64,000 nucleotides of DNA, taken from NCBI GenBank assembly GCA_032718865.1, contig JALUTQ010000005.1:310001-374000 (forward strand), written 5' to 3'. A program made the position numbers and the translations under genes. This DNA is from Tilletia caries (taxonomy: Eukaryota; Basidiomycota; Exobasidiomycetes; Tilletiales; Tilletiaceae). Below, one piece after another: positions 9,115-21,054 of this stretch. The notes under the pieces were generated by a model. That model saw only the letters and a program-made list of their open reading frames with translations, had not been told where the DNA came from and searched no databases. Numbering within the stretch: the stretch's first letter is position 1; each line of letters begins with the position of its first letter.

Positions 9115-11678
9115 TCAGCCCTCCCGCAAAAAGCGCCGATACACCACATTCTCCGTCTCCTCCACAAACGGATAGCCCAGCTCCTCCGTCAACCACCGAT
9201 CCAGATCTCGCCTCGCCTCCACCTCTCTCTCCTCCTCGCTCAAGGCCCCATCAGCACCAGGATCGGAGGAGGAGTCAAGATCGACGGCGATGCCCGCAAG
9301 GACCTTGCCGACGTCGGAGCCGTAGTTGCGGTAGTGGAATAGAGTGATGTTCCGAGGGTACTTGGTGTTCGTCTCGTGCAACGTGACGAGGAACTTCTGC
9401 AGTGCGTTCGGCCGCTCGGGGAACTCTGCAAGTCTCAAAAGAAGAAAGATGAGTGGGACAAGACCATTTGCAGGCAGGCATTACCTTGGCACGCAATACG
9501 TACCAAATCGGAAGATACGCTCATACTTGACATTGATCCGCCCGCCAATGATGTACCGCGCATGCGCCTTTGCAAGCTCGTTCCCCGAAATGTCAATCGC
9601 TGGCATCCCAGCTGCCTCCAGCTTCGTCAGCATGTCTTGCAGCTCCATCGCCGGTGGACGCAAGTCGTCTGTCGTCGCCGCTCCGCTGTTCCGTCGGGTG
9701 TGGAGCTGGGGACGGCGAGAGGCAGATTCTCCAGCTGTAGGTACGGCAGCGGCGGTATCCGAGTTGTTACTGCTGATAGAAGCACTAGGAGCTGGTTGCA
9801 GACCTGCCGTGCCAGCCGGGACGCCCTCCGCAGGTTTAGGCCCACCCGTTCCCCAATTCAACCGAGCACTCTCGTTCGCCCCTTTCCCAACGGCAGGCGC
9901 CCATTGAAGGGATGCCTGTAGCTCAGCGGACTGTCCATTCGCTGCCGCTGCCGCCGCGGTGGCCAGACCGAGGGTAGGAGGTCCGGCCTCTTCCGGGTCG
10001 ACCGATGAGGCAGCCACAGGTCCCGCGTCGGACCCAGGAGGCGCAGACAACAAGAACGAAATGAAGATATGGGCCTGTCCCTTCCCCACGCCTCCGTAGC
10101 GGTACGACACCTCGGTAACGGTGCGGGGGTGGATATGATTCTGGTACAGGGTCAAAAACTGACCCCTGACTTCGTCCATCGCAACGGCAACCATGGCCTC
10201 CCGCCGTTCGCCCAGGTCGGCGCGCTCGGCGACAAAGCGGAGTCGGGAGAAATTGAGATTCGCGCCGGAGACGAGGGTGACGAATTTCTTTCCGGAGCCG
10301 CGGAGATTGTAGGTGTCGACGTAGCGCTTCATGCCTGCGGTCGCGAGTGCTCCTGCGGGCTCTGGCACGCTCCGGGTCTCTGTGTGAAATCCAGACTGTC
10401 AGCAGAGGAAGCCGCATAAAGGGAGGGAACAAAGGGTACGGCCTCACCCTCAAAAATGTCCTTTATGGCAGCGCAGATCTCGTCATTGCTCACGCGGACA
10501 ATGTCGTCTGCAGTTTCGGAGCAGACGCGGAAGCATTCCTCCCCCACGATTCGAACGGCAGTACCGTCAGAGAAAAGGCCTACATCGTCGAGCAAGACAC
10601 GTTTACCCGCTTGCAAAGAGCGGTACAGCGCGTCTCCGTCGTAGGTTTCGACACCGATGACCTTGACGTGCGGGGGCGCGATGCGCTTGATAAAGGCAGA
10701 GACACCAGCAAGCAAGCCGCCCCCGCCAACGCAGCAGAAGATGGCATCGACGGAGGTGATATCGAGCTGGCGGGAGATCTCAGAGGCGATGGTTCCCTGT
10801 CCGGCAATGATGTGCGGGTGGTCGAAGGGCGGGACGATGGTGAGACCGTATGCATTGGCAAGTCGGTTGCATTCCGCTTTGGCGGCGTCGAAATCCTGGC
10901 CGAACAGGACGACTTTGGCGCCCAGACGGGCGACGTTGGCCGATTTGATCTCGGGCGTGCCTGTGGGCATGACGATGGTGCAAGGTACTTTTAGATGGGC
11001 GCCGGCCATAGCCACGCCCTGTGCATGGTTCCCCGCACTACATGCAATGACGCCCTTCCACTTCTGTTCGGGTGTGAGCTGACGCATCATGTTGAAGGCG
11101 CCGCGCAGCTTGAAGGAGAAGACGGGTTGGAGGTCTTCGCGCTTGAGGAGGACCTCGCAGCCGAGCCGGGCAGACAAGTTCGTTGCTCGTTCGAGCGGGG
11201 TGAGCCTGACCAGGGGTTCGAGCTGGGCTGTGAGAATGAGACGTAGGTAGTCTGGAGTTCCATCCGGGAGGAGCATATGGGGCGGGAGAGAGGTGTATAG
11301 GTGCGTTGGGATAGGAACTTTGCGGTCTGATGCTTTGCTGGCTGCGAACGGGGCGGAGGCTGCGGGTGCGTTTGGAGTGACGGGTTTCACGGAAGCGATG
11401 GCCTCCTTTGCTACGCCCCCAATCACGTGTACCGGCATCATGGCCAGGCGAGACACTGTCGATGCGACCCGAGGAGCGTCTGGGCCATCTTGAGACGATT
11501 GCTGCGATGGCGGCGGCCCAGCTGAGTCGGGAGTCGGCGGGCGTGAGGGTGCGATATCGTTGTCGACCAGACCTGTACCGCGGGGGAAGTGGGAGCGAGA
11601 GGCAGCGCCTGCGACGGCTGCAGCTGTTGCGGCTGAGGAAGGCGACGCTGGTTGCTGCTGCGAGGAGGAAGGAGCCAT
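9115..11678 (-). CDS. ILV1: threonine deaminase (threonine dehydratase), biosynthetic
   Basis: Converts L-threonine to 2-oxobutanoate and ammonia, the first committed step of isoleucine synthesis, in mitochondria and PLP-dependent. Exons 10448-11678, 9504-10379 and 9115-9425 join in frame to 805 aa. The PLP lysine lies in FSFKLRGA (K190), with the glycine loop [10 protein letters not shown] further on. The C-terminal half holds the two ACT-like regulatory regions; the last exon begins with [11 protein letters not shown], where isoleucine acts as allosteric inhibitor in the family. The N-terminal 120 residues are low-complexity and may include the mitochondrial presequence. An Ala/Ser/Pro-rich insert of roughly 110 residues separates the two ACT-like parts and is unusual for the family. 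Start: the first ATG of the open exon; the divergent neighbour starts at 12181. Confidence 0.95.
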
Positions 11679-12180
11679 GGTGTTGCGGGGAAGAAAGGGA
11701 AGATCTTCTCAGCGAGAGTCTGGCAATTCAGCAAGGCAAGGCAAGGCAAGCGGACGACAGGCAGCGTATACGATCTCAAGCGTGTCGCGCGCGGGCTCTC
11801 TCTCTCTTTCGCCGACGAAGTCCAGGACACGAAGCACGAAGTCGATGGCGAAGGTGGTGGTAAGTGCGAAGGGTACATACATCTTGAGACGAGACTACGA
11901 GTCATTAGTGGAGAGAAAAATAATCCAAGTAAATGCATCGAATAAAAGTGGAAAGAAGCAGAACGGTTTCTGTACGGGTACTTCTCTCGGGTACTTCAGC
12001 TACTTCTCTCAGTGAGTGATCAGCTCGCCACCGCCACCGACCCCGCTGTTGTCGACGTCGAGCTCAACAACCGACGGATTGACTGAGTGACTGACTACTG
12101 ACTACTCGCCCGACCTGACGCGCTTCACCAACATCGTTCCCTCGCTCTCCATCCTCGTCCTGCTCGTCCTGCTCGCAGAC
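11679..12180. promoter_or_regulatory. divergent intergenic region, ILV1 / 75-aa gene
   Basis: About 500 bases lie between two divergent start codons and must contain both promoters. It includes ggcaaggcaaggcaag-type short repeats (11731-11751) and ctctctctct runs. I see no convincing TATA box. Confidence 0.45.
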
Positions 12181-12489
12181 ATGGCAGCTCCCATCAAACG
12201 CAACGCAGACGGAACCGTCGACCTCAGCAGCCTCAACGCGCACGTCTCCCATCTCAAAGGGTCAGTCAATCTCTCCCTCCCCTCACTCTCTTACCTTGTC
12301 CAGATCATTCCTTGCTGACATATCTTCTCGGACTACACCAGGAAGTACGCTCAGAACGCAGCCAACTACGAAGCCAATACGGGCCACAAGATGGATTTCT
12401 CAGCTCCTCAGCAGCATGACGACGCTCACAAGCACGACGGTCCGAAGCAAACCAACGACGGCAAGGCGGAGGAAAAGAACAAGCAGTAG
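12181..12489 (+). CDS. small hydrophilic protein of unknown function
   Basis: Two exons, 12181-12260 and 12342-12489, join in frame (gtcagt donor, ccag acceptor) to 75 aa. The protein is hydrophilic: it starts MAAPIKRNADGTVDLSSLNA and ends in a His/Asp/Lys-rich tail (KQTNDGKAEEKNKQ). There is no signal peptide and no membrane segment. The coherent intron and the clean stop argue for a real gene. I do not recognise the family; small stress- or mitochondrion-related fungal proteins have this look, but that is only a resemblance. Confidence 0.6.
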
Positions 12490-12729
12490 AAAGCCTCGAT
12501 GCGCGCGTTGTAGCATACCATGTATATGTACCTTTTCCTCTTTTGTAACACCACTTTCACAACCCGTAAAGCGTCGCTCAGGGCCGGGAGGGGTGCGAGA
12601 AGAAGCACATTCCGATGTACCTCTCTCTCCCCTTCCCTCCTGTGCAGAGCGAGCAGCTGTGCAGCATGAAATGCCAGCAAGATGATTAAGATTACTCAAG
12701 TGATGCGCTCTACAGAGACCCGTTTGCGA

Positions 12730-15700
12730 TCATGCCTTCCAGTTCCGACGGCTCAGGAACCTCCAATCCTGCTGCCGTCGGAAGCCGTCTCTGCGCCAGC
12801 GCGGCCCCTGGAACGCGACGAAGAAAAGGACAAGCTGCGTGAATCCCAATGCTAACGCCCATCCAGTGTACAGCTACGAGAAAAGGAGGGCAGAAACGTG
12901 CCAAGAGGTGAGCGCTCCAGAAGGCCGAAGTATGCTGAGAAGGACAGACTTACCCAACCGTTGCCCATTGCGTTCAACAGATAGATGGCGATCTCGCTGG
13001 CGACGAAGGCAACACTGCCGCGGAAGGCGCTATTGCACGCCACCGCGCTCGACCCTCGCCCTTTGTTGGAATCCTGCATGACCGAGATGAGTAGGAGCTT
13101 GAGTCTGAGCTTCTGGTACGCGACAACGGAGGCTCAGGGGCCAGGGCTGGTGAAGGACGTACCACAACGTAGGAGAGGGTACACGCGTACACGGAGAACT
13201 GAGCCGTGCCCAGCAGGACGAGTATAACGCACACAGCGGCGATGTTGGCAGAATATTGCACTGCCCAGCCGTACCTGTACATCGAATCAAAATTGTCAGT
13301 AAGGCTATGTGTTGGAACGTGACGTGGAAGAGTGAGTTTTACGTACGCGATGTAAGTGATCGGCACGAAGAGCATGGGCAGTCTACAAGCCAGCAGTCGC
13401 TCCTCAGGCTCCACAACAACCTCCGGGGCCTGGTCTGCTCCTTCCGCCTCGACATCCGTTGCCGCTGAATCCTTCTCCATCGCACCGAGGGGCTGCGATG
13501 TCCTCCTACTCCTCCACGCAGCAGCATCGACGCTGGTCGGACTGATGAGGGGAGAGACAATGGCGCCAGACTTTACTCGTCGAAGCCGGCGGTCGGAAAG
13601 CCGTCCGCCGACAATACTGCCGATCACTCCCCCGGCTCCGACGCAGAGGAGGACGCAGCCGACGATGATCGGAGAGCTGTGGAGAGAATACGAAGAGGAA
13701 GGGGTGTAAGTCAGCCATGAGAAGATGGCGTGAGAAGACGAGCAGGGGTTAGTGAGATGACTCACTAGCCATATCCGCCGTTTGGAGAGCCAGGCGCGGC
13801 CGACAGGGTGCGCGTCAGCGTCAGCGAGAGTGAGTAGAAGGCGCCGAAGCTGAGACCGGAGGCGATGAGCGACGCAATGTTGTAAGGCTCGGAGAGGACG
13901 GAGAAGAGGGGCCTGAGAGGGTTGACGTCCGCAAAACTTGGCTTGAACTGGATAGGGCACAACCGAAGTCGGATGACGATCGGAGAAGGAATCAGCCAAG
14001 ATCCCTGAGGCTCGAGCAACGATGTGGCTGAAGAACCCATATCGCAAAACGTACCGTGATCTCTTCGCCCGTCGCCGTGACAACACGATTGGTCATGCTC
14101 CGACTCAGAGCACTCCGACGACTCTCCGTCCGACTCACTCCTCTCGTCACGCGACCCGCGCCAGACCCTACTGCGTTATCCCGCGTGTCGATTTCGACCG
14201 CCTTCGTACCGTCGACTTTGGACCGGGCCGGCTCAGGCGCAGAGACGATAGCGACCCTTGCGTTGGTGTTCTGAGGTGACAATGTCCCTACCGGTCCTGA
14301 TGTCTCGGTGAGCGTAGCTTCCTGCATGGGCGCAGGATGGAAGAATTGGGGCGGCTCGAATGGCTCGAATGGTCGCTCCCGGTGTGGCGCCGATGAATGA
14401 TGATTGACCACCGTCGCCTCACTAGACGGATGAGAGCCTATCGAGTCATGCCGAGCCCGACCCGAACAAAAGCCGTCCGTCCTGGCATGAATGCGATTCG
14501 AGAGTTCCGCGGTGCGTCGGACGAGACGGGCGAGTAGTGGTGGATGTTGTTCTCGCCGTGCCTGCTCTGCTTTGCGTTTCAGGGCTTTCTCGGGGTGGAG
14601 CTCGTCCTGCTTTCTTTGAGCCTCCGCTCGACGTAGCGCTCGCTCCTTCGCCTGGGTCCACGCCATGGAGCGGGCTGGCCGGAAAGTCTCTGGAGAAGTA
14701 GATCCAAGACGTCAATGATGTGCAAGCAAAGTGAGAACGGTAGTCCGAGGTGCATGATGCATACCCTTGAATAGGAAGATAAACGAGAACACCATCAAAG
14801 CGCCCGCTGAAATCACCAGAGGGAAGTCGAAAGGGTTCAGTATTGGTAAGTGTATATATGTACGAGGCTCAGCGGTCCTCACCAGCGGCTAGGAAGTAAA
14901 AGGTAGCTCGCCACGACGCGGCTTCTGTCAAGGCTCCGCCGATGATAGGAGCGATGGCAGGTGCCAAGAGAGGTGCAGAGTACCAGAGCCCCACGGCAAC
15001 ACCTCTCTGATGTGGCTCATACTGGATGCCAGCAAAAAGAAATGGATAGATATGAGACAAGACGCTCTTGTTGTGCGACTGGCAAAGATCCGACTGAAGC
15101 GGATCTCAATGACAAGCCTTCAACTTACCAGGTCAGCTAGCGTTCCTGCGCCAATGCTGAGCATGGGGCTGGAGCCGATGGCTGAAATGCAACGCATGGC
15201 CACGAGCACTCCGACCGAGTTCGAAAGACCGCAGATGAGAGAGGTGACCGCGAAGATGATCGATCCCGCAATGAATATCGACTTCCTTCCGATGAGCTCG
15301 GATATGGAGGACCAGAGAAGGGGAACGGTGCCCTGGAACAAGATGTCTAAGGAGAGGAACACGGACGGTGAGCTTCACCTTGAAGGGCGAGGCAACGAAC
15401 TAGCATGTTAATTTGTAAGGTCAGAACTCACACAGGGAGACAGCGAGGGAGATGGTGGCGTTGGAGGCATTCAGTTGGGCTTGCAGGGACTGCAAGGCCG
15501 GGAGGAAGATGCTGGCACCCAACGTAGGGCTGAGAGCGCCGAGCATGAGGGTGGCGACGCATATCGCCTTCTGGTGGCTGCTCCACAGTCGTGGGTCGTC
15601 GTCGACGAGCTGATGCTCGATGTCGAGCACGGGCTCGGGAGCAGGGGCCGGGGCGAGGCTTCCAGTAGGCATCGAGCCGGCGGCCTCGACGTCTGGATCC

Positions 15701-15801
15701 TGGGTTGCCGTTGGCTCGGAGGATGGTGCATTTGTGATGCCTTCGGCTTGGGGTTGTGATTCGGAACGCGACCTGGCGTCTGCTTGAAGGTCACTTGACA
15801 T
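12730..15801 (-). CDS. MFS transporter, DHA1 (drug:H+ antiporter) type
   Basis: Ten exons (15432-15801, 15129-15346, 14883-15021, 14765-14806, 14055-14689, 13766-13947, 13347-13676, 13163-13274, 12954-13073, 12730-12873) join in frame to 763 aa. Family marks: motif A-like SELIGRKSIFIAG after TM2, RCISAIGSSPMLSIGAGTLA, and the DHA1 stretch APAIAPIIGGALTEAASWR in TM5. A cytosolic loop of about 200 residues sits between TM6 and TM7 (exon 5), much longer than in yeast QDR/FLR proteins, and a second insert (exon 7) sits between TM8 and TM9. The N-terminus (90 aa) is Pro/Ala-rich. Likely exports small cationic or aromatic compounds across the plasma membrane; the substrate cannot be told from sequence. 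A donor-like gtgagt at about 15998 upstream suggests an intron in the 5' leader. Confidence 0.88.
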
Positions 15802-16907
15802 TCTTGAAGCGATCTGAAGGGGTCAAGAGTTGAAGAAGCAGAGGTGTGAAGGGAAAGAGAGGTGGCTTGATACTGGATAGAAGCGATGGGGTAATAGATG
15901 TGTTAAGCTGTATGAAGGGCCCACTGCCAAACGACGTGAAGATATGGACGTTTATGTACCTGTATCCTGACAGGACGGACTCCTCCAATTGTGACTCACC
16001 TGCTGGAGTCAGGTCGGCCCTTCAGGAGTTCGAACGGGCAGAAGGCAACGAGTCGAAGCTGGACGATCTCCTTTGCCCTCAAGGTCCGGTAGGCGAAGGG
16101 TATGGCTTGTGGACGTATCGGACCAAAGAAGTTCCAGGAGCTGGACCATCTCTTGGAGCCTTCGAGTCGGAGATCGACAACCTCACGCCTCACGTCCACG
16201 GCGCGAGCGGGATTGGCCCTTGTGTTAAGGTTGGGCAGCAAAGCGAACGGTACCACCTCTCGGATCCCATCGTTGCGACCTTGGTGTTGCCGGGTTGAGT
16301 GAGTGAGCGAGTAGTCACGGTTAAAATTGTTGGCGATCACTCGGCTCGACGGCTTCGTTTCGCTCGCGTTTCAGCTCAATCGTTCTGAGGAAGTCTGCAG
16401 GCGGTGCCGCCGGCTATCAAGCAATGCCTAAATCGGCGAAGGCGGGGGACGTCCTGCTCCTGCTGCCTGTGCGCTGCGGTCTGCCTGGGGTCAGAGACCG
16501 TTGGGTCCGCCCCTCAGCCCTCAATGTCGGAGGTGACGGGCCTTGAGGTGGGCGCAAGCCTAAGACGATCCAAGGTCCATCGCAGGGATAACGGGCAGGG
16601 GGAGGAGGTAGCGGAGAGCATGACGAGCGCGTCAGGCCCTCTGGTAAACCTCGACTTCACACGCTTGTATGACCGTGATCTCCGGAACAAGGTGGCGAAG
16701 GATTAACGAGCCAAATTTTTCGGAACAGCTCATCATCAATTTTTGATCTGCAGAGTGCTCATCGTTATCGCCGAGTCTCGCGTGGCCCGAGAATCACGTG
16801 ACACAACCGCTTCAAAAAATTTGGGAACGAGCTTCGCCTCATCGCGCCTCGCAGCCAGAAGAAATCATCGCTGCCACACAATTCGCCTGACAGACTCGCA
16901 GTTGAAG
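15802..16907. promoter_or_regulatory. divergent intergenic region, MFS gene / SYO1
   Basis: About 1.1 kb between divergent genes. A minus-strand splice donor (CAG|gtgagt near 16000) points to a 5' leader intron of the transporter. Frames at 15846-16298 (plus) and 15996-16340 (minus) are open but show no family features. The last 200 bases (16690-16900) are A/T-richer and probably hold the SYO1 promoter. Confidence 0.4.
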
Positions 16908-19900
16908 ATGCCGAAGTCACGATTCCGCATCAGCAAGACAGCCAGAAACGACCCGCTCGCGCGTCCGGCGCCGGCGCCGGCGTCCTCCGGTTCCGGGAAC
17001 AAGGCCGGCGGGAGGTCCTCTTCCGGTGCCGGCCCGCGCTCAGCCGAGGCAGAAGACTCTCCCGCCTTCGCCGTCTCGCTCCTGAACAAGCTGTCTCTGC
17101 CATCGACAGCGGCACCGGCCCTCCTGCCGCTGACGGAAGCCGTGTGGACGCTCTCGGCGCTGGGCTCCCACATCGCGTCCAAGCCAATCCGCACGGCGCT
17201 CCTCCACCCCGACCAGCGTCTCGGCCAGCGCATTCTCCACGCTCTCGACCCAGCAACCTATGCCCACATCTCGGCAGAAGAGGACGCAGAGGACCGGCTG
17301 GCGCTTCTGACGCAGGCATCGGGTGTCCTGCGAAATCTCTGCATCGATGCCCCATGGGGCGTCCGTGACAACCTCGGCAAGCAGGGACTCGTCTCGAGGT
17401 GCATTGCCGTCCTCCAGCTCGTCGTTTATGGGCACGAAGAGCAGCAGTCACAGACAGCTGTAGAGGGCAATGGTGATGCTGCCTCCGCTGCGGCGCTCAA
17501 CAAGCCGGTCGAGGAGATGAACCGCAAGGAGAAGAGGCATGCAGCCAAGGCTGCAGCAGCTGGGGCCGGGACTGTCTCAGGAACTGCCGAGGCCAGTACA
17601 AAGCCAGCAAGCGCTCACGAATCCGCATCGAATCCCGCGAACTCGATTATCACCCCCGCCTTCCTCGCCGCCAGTCCTCACACCATGCCTCTGCTCGACA
17701 ACATCATTACTCTGCTCTGGTGTCTGGCAGAGTCCTCATCCGAAAGCCTGCTGTCCCAACTCGACGGAGTCCACCTCCACTTCGGTGTCCTCGACGAAGA
17801 TCGATCACGCGCGCAAATGACTTCCATCGTCCTTGCCGATGTCCTTCTTGGCTCTCTCCAAGTCGGCGTCGAACAAAGTCAGGCCAGTCCTCCCACCACA
17901 CCCACTGTCAAGCCCTCTACAACAGCCGGATTGCTCCAACTTCTCGCGTCGTCGAGCAGCGGCTCGGCCAAGCCCAAGATCAACCACGCGCCAGGTCTGC
18001 GACAGCTCGCCGTCACGTCGGCAAACGCGCTCTGCGCACTGACAGACGAGTGTCCAGGCTTTATCCGGACTCTGCTTGGCGTTCAGGTAGATCCCATACC
18101 GACAGTCACCAGCTCCTTCCCGCTGAAGGACGCAACTTTCCTAGCCAAATCGATCAGCTCTCGTCGATTTGGGGACGTTCTCAGTACGGGTGTACGCACA
18201 CTTCAGGCGTCTCTTAGTTCCAGCACCTCCATCTCCCACCAAGAACACACAGCGCTTACTCTCGGCGTCCTTTGCGCGGCCATCTCGCGAAACGTCGTAC
18301 ACTGCGCCTCACGATCTGACGAGCTCTTCGCCAAGCGTAAAGGCAAAGGCGCAGCTGCCTCATCCTCGAAGAAGAACTCTTCCCAGTCAGCGCTCGTCAA
18401 AGTTCCAGGCGACGCGCCGGAGGTGGAGCATGTCAAGGATGTGCTCAGGTTGCTCTTGAAGGAGGAGCAAGAGCGGAATGTTGCGGTATTGCTGGGGTAC
18501 GTCGAACTGGAGGCCAACGCGTCCGTCTCGGAAGGGCAGGCACAGTCAACCGGATGGCTGACGCTCGCACAGCTGGCTACCGGCACCACGTCTACCGGCG
18601 GGTCAAATGCGATGGCAACGGACGCCGCTTCTTCGAAGGACGGCGCTGGTCTGGCTCTGGAGGCGCGTCGGGCACAGGACCGCGTACAAGCTCTCCAACT
18701 CGCGCTAGAGACCCTTGCCGAGCTCAGCTCGGCGGCCTCGGCTGTCGCCGTCGCGGAAGACGCGGCCGAACAGAAGCGCGCTGCAGAGCATGCCGCCACA
18801 ATTGACGAGGAGGGTGATCACACCATGGGCGAAGACGGGGGAGAGGTGGAGATGGAAATTCTGGATAGGGACGACGAGGAGGCGGAGGAATCGGAGGGAG
18901 GAGGAGATGAAGACGAGGGCATGAAGACGGATGAGGGTGTCGGGAAGGCTGTCCAAACGGGGAAAAATGGACATGCACCTGGAGGCGCTCCGGCCGTCGT
19001 ACCCTTTGTGTTCGCGCTGGTATCAGAACACAAGTTGCCAGCGCGTCTGCTCTCCATCGCACGTGCGATCCTCGTCGCGCAGACTTCGGCCGTCTTCCCC
19101 TCTGCTACGCCGGGGTCGGGAGCAGCTTCGGACCCGGCGCTGGCGTCAACAGTGCGCGCAGTCGTCTCGCGATCCCTTTCAGCGAGTGCCAACGCGCTCC
19201 TAAGTGTCGCGTCGGAGGCGCCTCCCACACCCAGCGAATCTGAATACCTGGAACCCCTCAACTGGGAGAACGCGCTTGGATCCTACAGCAAGGCGACCAA
19301 GGAACGATTCCTGGCCTGGGCTGATCCGTCTGTACTGCCAAATGGCACTCGGTTGGAAAAGAACGGGTATGAAGCGCTGGCTCACTTGTGGACGGAGACG
19401 TGGCAACTCGCAACCGGTCTTGCCGAAGTACCTGCCGTGGTCGGCAAGCCTTTGCTCCCCTCGGCCGCAGAGTCTAATGGCAACAGCGCTGCGCAGTCTT
19501 CGGGTTCCGCGGGAGCTCAGGCTACTGGTGCTATCGATGCCAAAGAGGGCGACGAGGGTCCCGACGGCCGGGTCTGTCTTGAAGCATGCCTATCGATCCT
19601 CTGGGCCGTCGCGCGCTCCTTTGAGCCCGTCCTTGGCCTGCCTCGACCGACCCAACCGGCGCTCTTCGTCCAAGGTGACCCGTCCCCCTTCCGCGCTGGT
19701 CCAGGCACGACGGTGGTTCCTGCTCTTCAGGCAGCCTACCTCTCTGCCCAGTCAGACTCGATGCGGGTCCGCTGCCTGGGCACGCTGGGATGTGTGGGAC
19801 GCCTGGGTCTACTGAATGGCGACGGAGCGGACAAGGAGGAGCTCATTCAGCGGAATCGGGCCGTGGGTGAGACACTGGTGGCCGTACTGGAGGCTTCGCC

Positions 19901-20374
19901 TGCCGAGGGTGTCAACCCAGCCGCGGTGGCATCTTCGTCGGCTTCGTCCGGGAAGAAGAAGGCGGGCAAGGGACAGGCCAGCAACGCGAATGCGGCTGCG
20001 GGCACGACGTCGTCCCATGCCGCCAACCTGCCGGTGACGAGCCCGGAATGCATGGTTGCGGCGCTGAATGCGATTATTGACCTGTATGCGGATGAGCGGG
20101 CGGACTGGGACGTGCCCGTGTTCAGGAAGAGCGACTTCCTACAGCGGCTGCGCAAGCTTGTCTCTCGAGTCAGGGCTGGGGTACGTTCTTCTCACTTCCC
20201 TTCCCCTCTCTCTCAACACAGCTGACCCTTCCTTTCCTCCACTTTCTTGTCCATTGCGATACATCCCAGACGCGAGCCATCGATAAGCGCACCGACCCCA
20301 GTCTACGGGCGCGCGCGGACGAGACGGCTCAGAACTACCGTGCCTTTGTAGAGTTCAGGGAGACGGTGAGATGA
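16908..20374 (+). CDS. SYO1: HEAT/ARM-repeat ribosomal-protein chaperone, Syo1/HEATR3 type
   Basis: In yeast Syo1 (symportin) binds Rpl5 and Rpl11 and brings them with 5S rRNA into the nucleus for 60S assembly; the animal homologue is HEATR3. Exons 16908-20180 and 20270-20374 join in frame to 1125 aa. Supporting marks: a basic N-terminus MPKSRFRISKTARNDPLARP, ARM-like helices with GVLRNLCIDAPW, a basic NRKEKRHAAKAAA segment, a central acidic loop (EILDRDDEEAEESEGG and following; in Syo1 such a loop binds Rpl11), and the short last exon ending RAFVEFRETVR, as in HEATR3. The open frame continues 55 codons upstream, but the ATG at 16908 gives the family N-terminus. Length exceeds yeast Syo1 because of Ala/Ser/Gly inserts. 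Confidence 0.82.
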
Positions 20375-21054
20375 ATAACAGGGCCTTCCCTCCAAAATAC
20401 CGCCCCTACCCCCGGTTCCGCCTGGGTGCTCGCTACAAGGGTCTGCAATCAAGAACGAGGTGGCACATTCTTGGCTCCTTCGCATCACACAATCATCAAT
20501 GAGTTCAAGAGAAAGGGGGGTTGCGCTGAGGACGCCTCGTTGCCAGGGCTTGCTCCGCGTCTCGACCGCTGCATCTGACAGCGCTTCAGCCCTCGGCTTT
20601 CCGCGGGACGCGCTTGGACTTTCCGCGCGGGACGCCTGGGCTTTCCGTGATTCAGCGAGGCGGGGGTGCAGAGGCCGCATCCTGTTCACCTCATTTGTTC
20701 AAAACTCTCATTCACTCATGATGACTCTCATTCACTCTTCAGAGAGCGAGCGAACCGGGGAACGTCCGAGCGAGCGAGCGTCGGATCCCGAAGTGGGCTT
20801 CGCGCTTGCGCACGAGAGATGTCCGGGCTGCTCGATCTGGACTCTAGAGTTCTGGACCACCGTCCACCCAGATGACGCATTGCATGAAGTTAATCTTGGT
20901 ACTTCATTCCATTTTCTTGCGCATGGAGAATGATGATGCTGACCTTTTCTTTCTTTGTTCTCCGCTGACACCTCGAGCCAACTCACGGTTTCCCTTCCCC
21001 CTTTTCGTCCTTGTTCTTGTCTGCAGTTCGTTTTGCACAGGGCTCGAATCGACC
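20375..21054. other. intergenic region, SYO1 terminator side and next promoter
   Basis: About 680 bases with short cgagcgagcg and ctttccgcg repeats. A cag acceptor at about 21026 could end a 5' leader intron of the downstream gene. An open 157-aa plus-strand frame (20460-20933) lacks any recognisable feature. Confidence 0.4.

Noticed and set aside
15846..16298. 150-codon frame in the MFS/SYO1 intergenic region
   Set aside because: No family feature; it overlaps a probable 5' leader intron on the other strand.
20460..20933. 157-codon frame between SYO1 and the multi-TM gene
   Set aside because: Composition and lack of splice signals do not support a gene.
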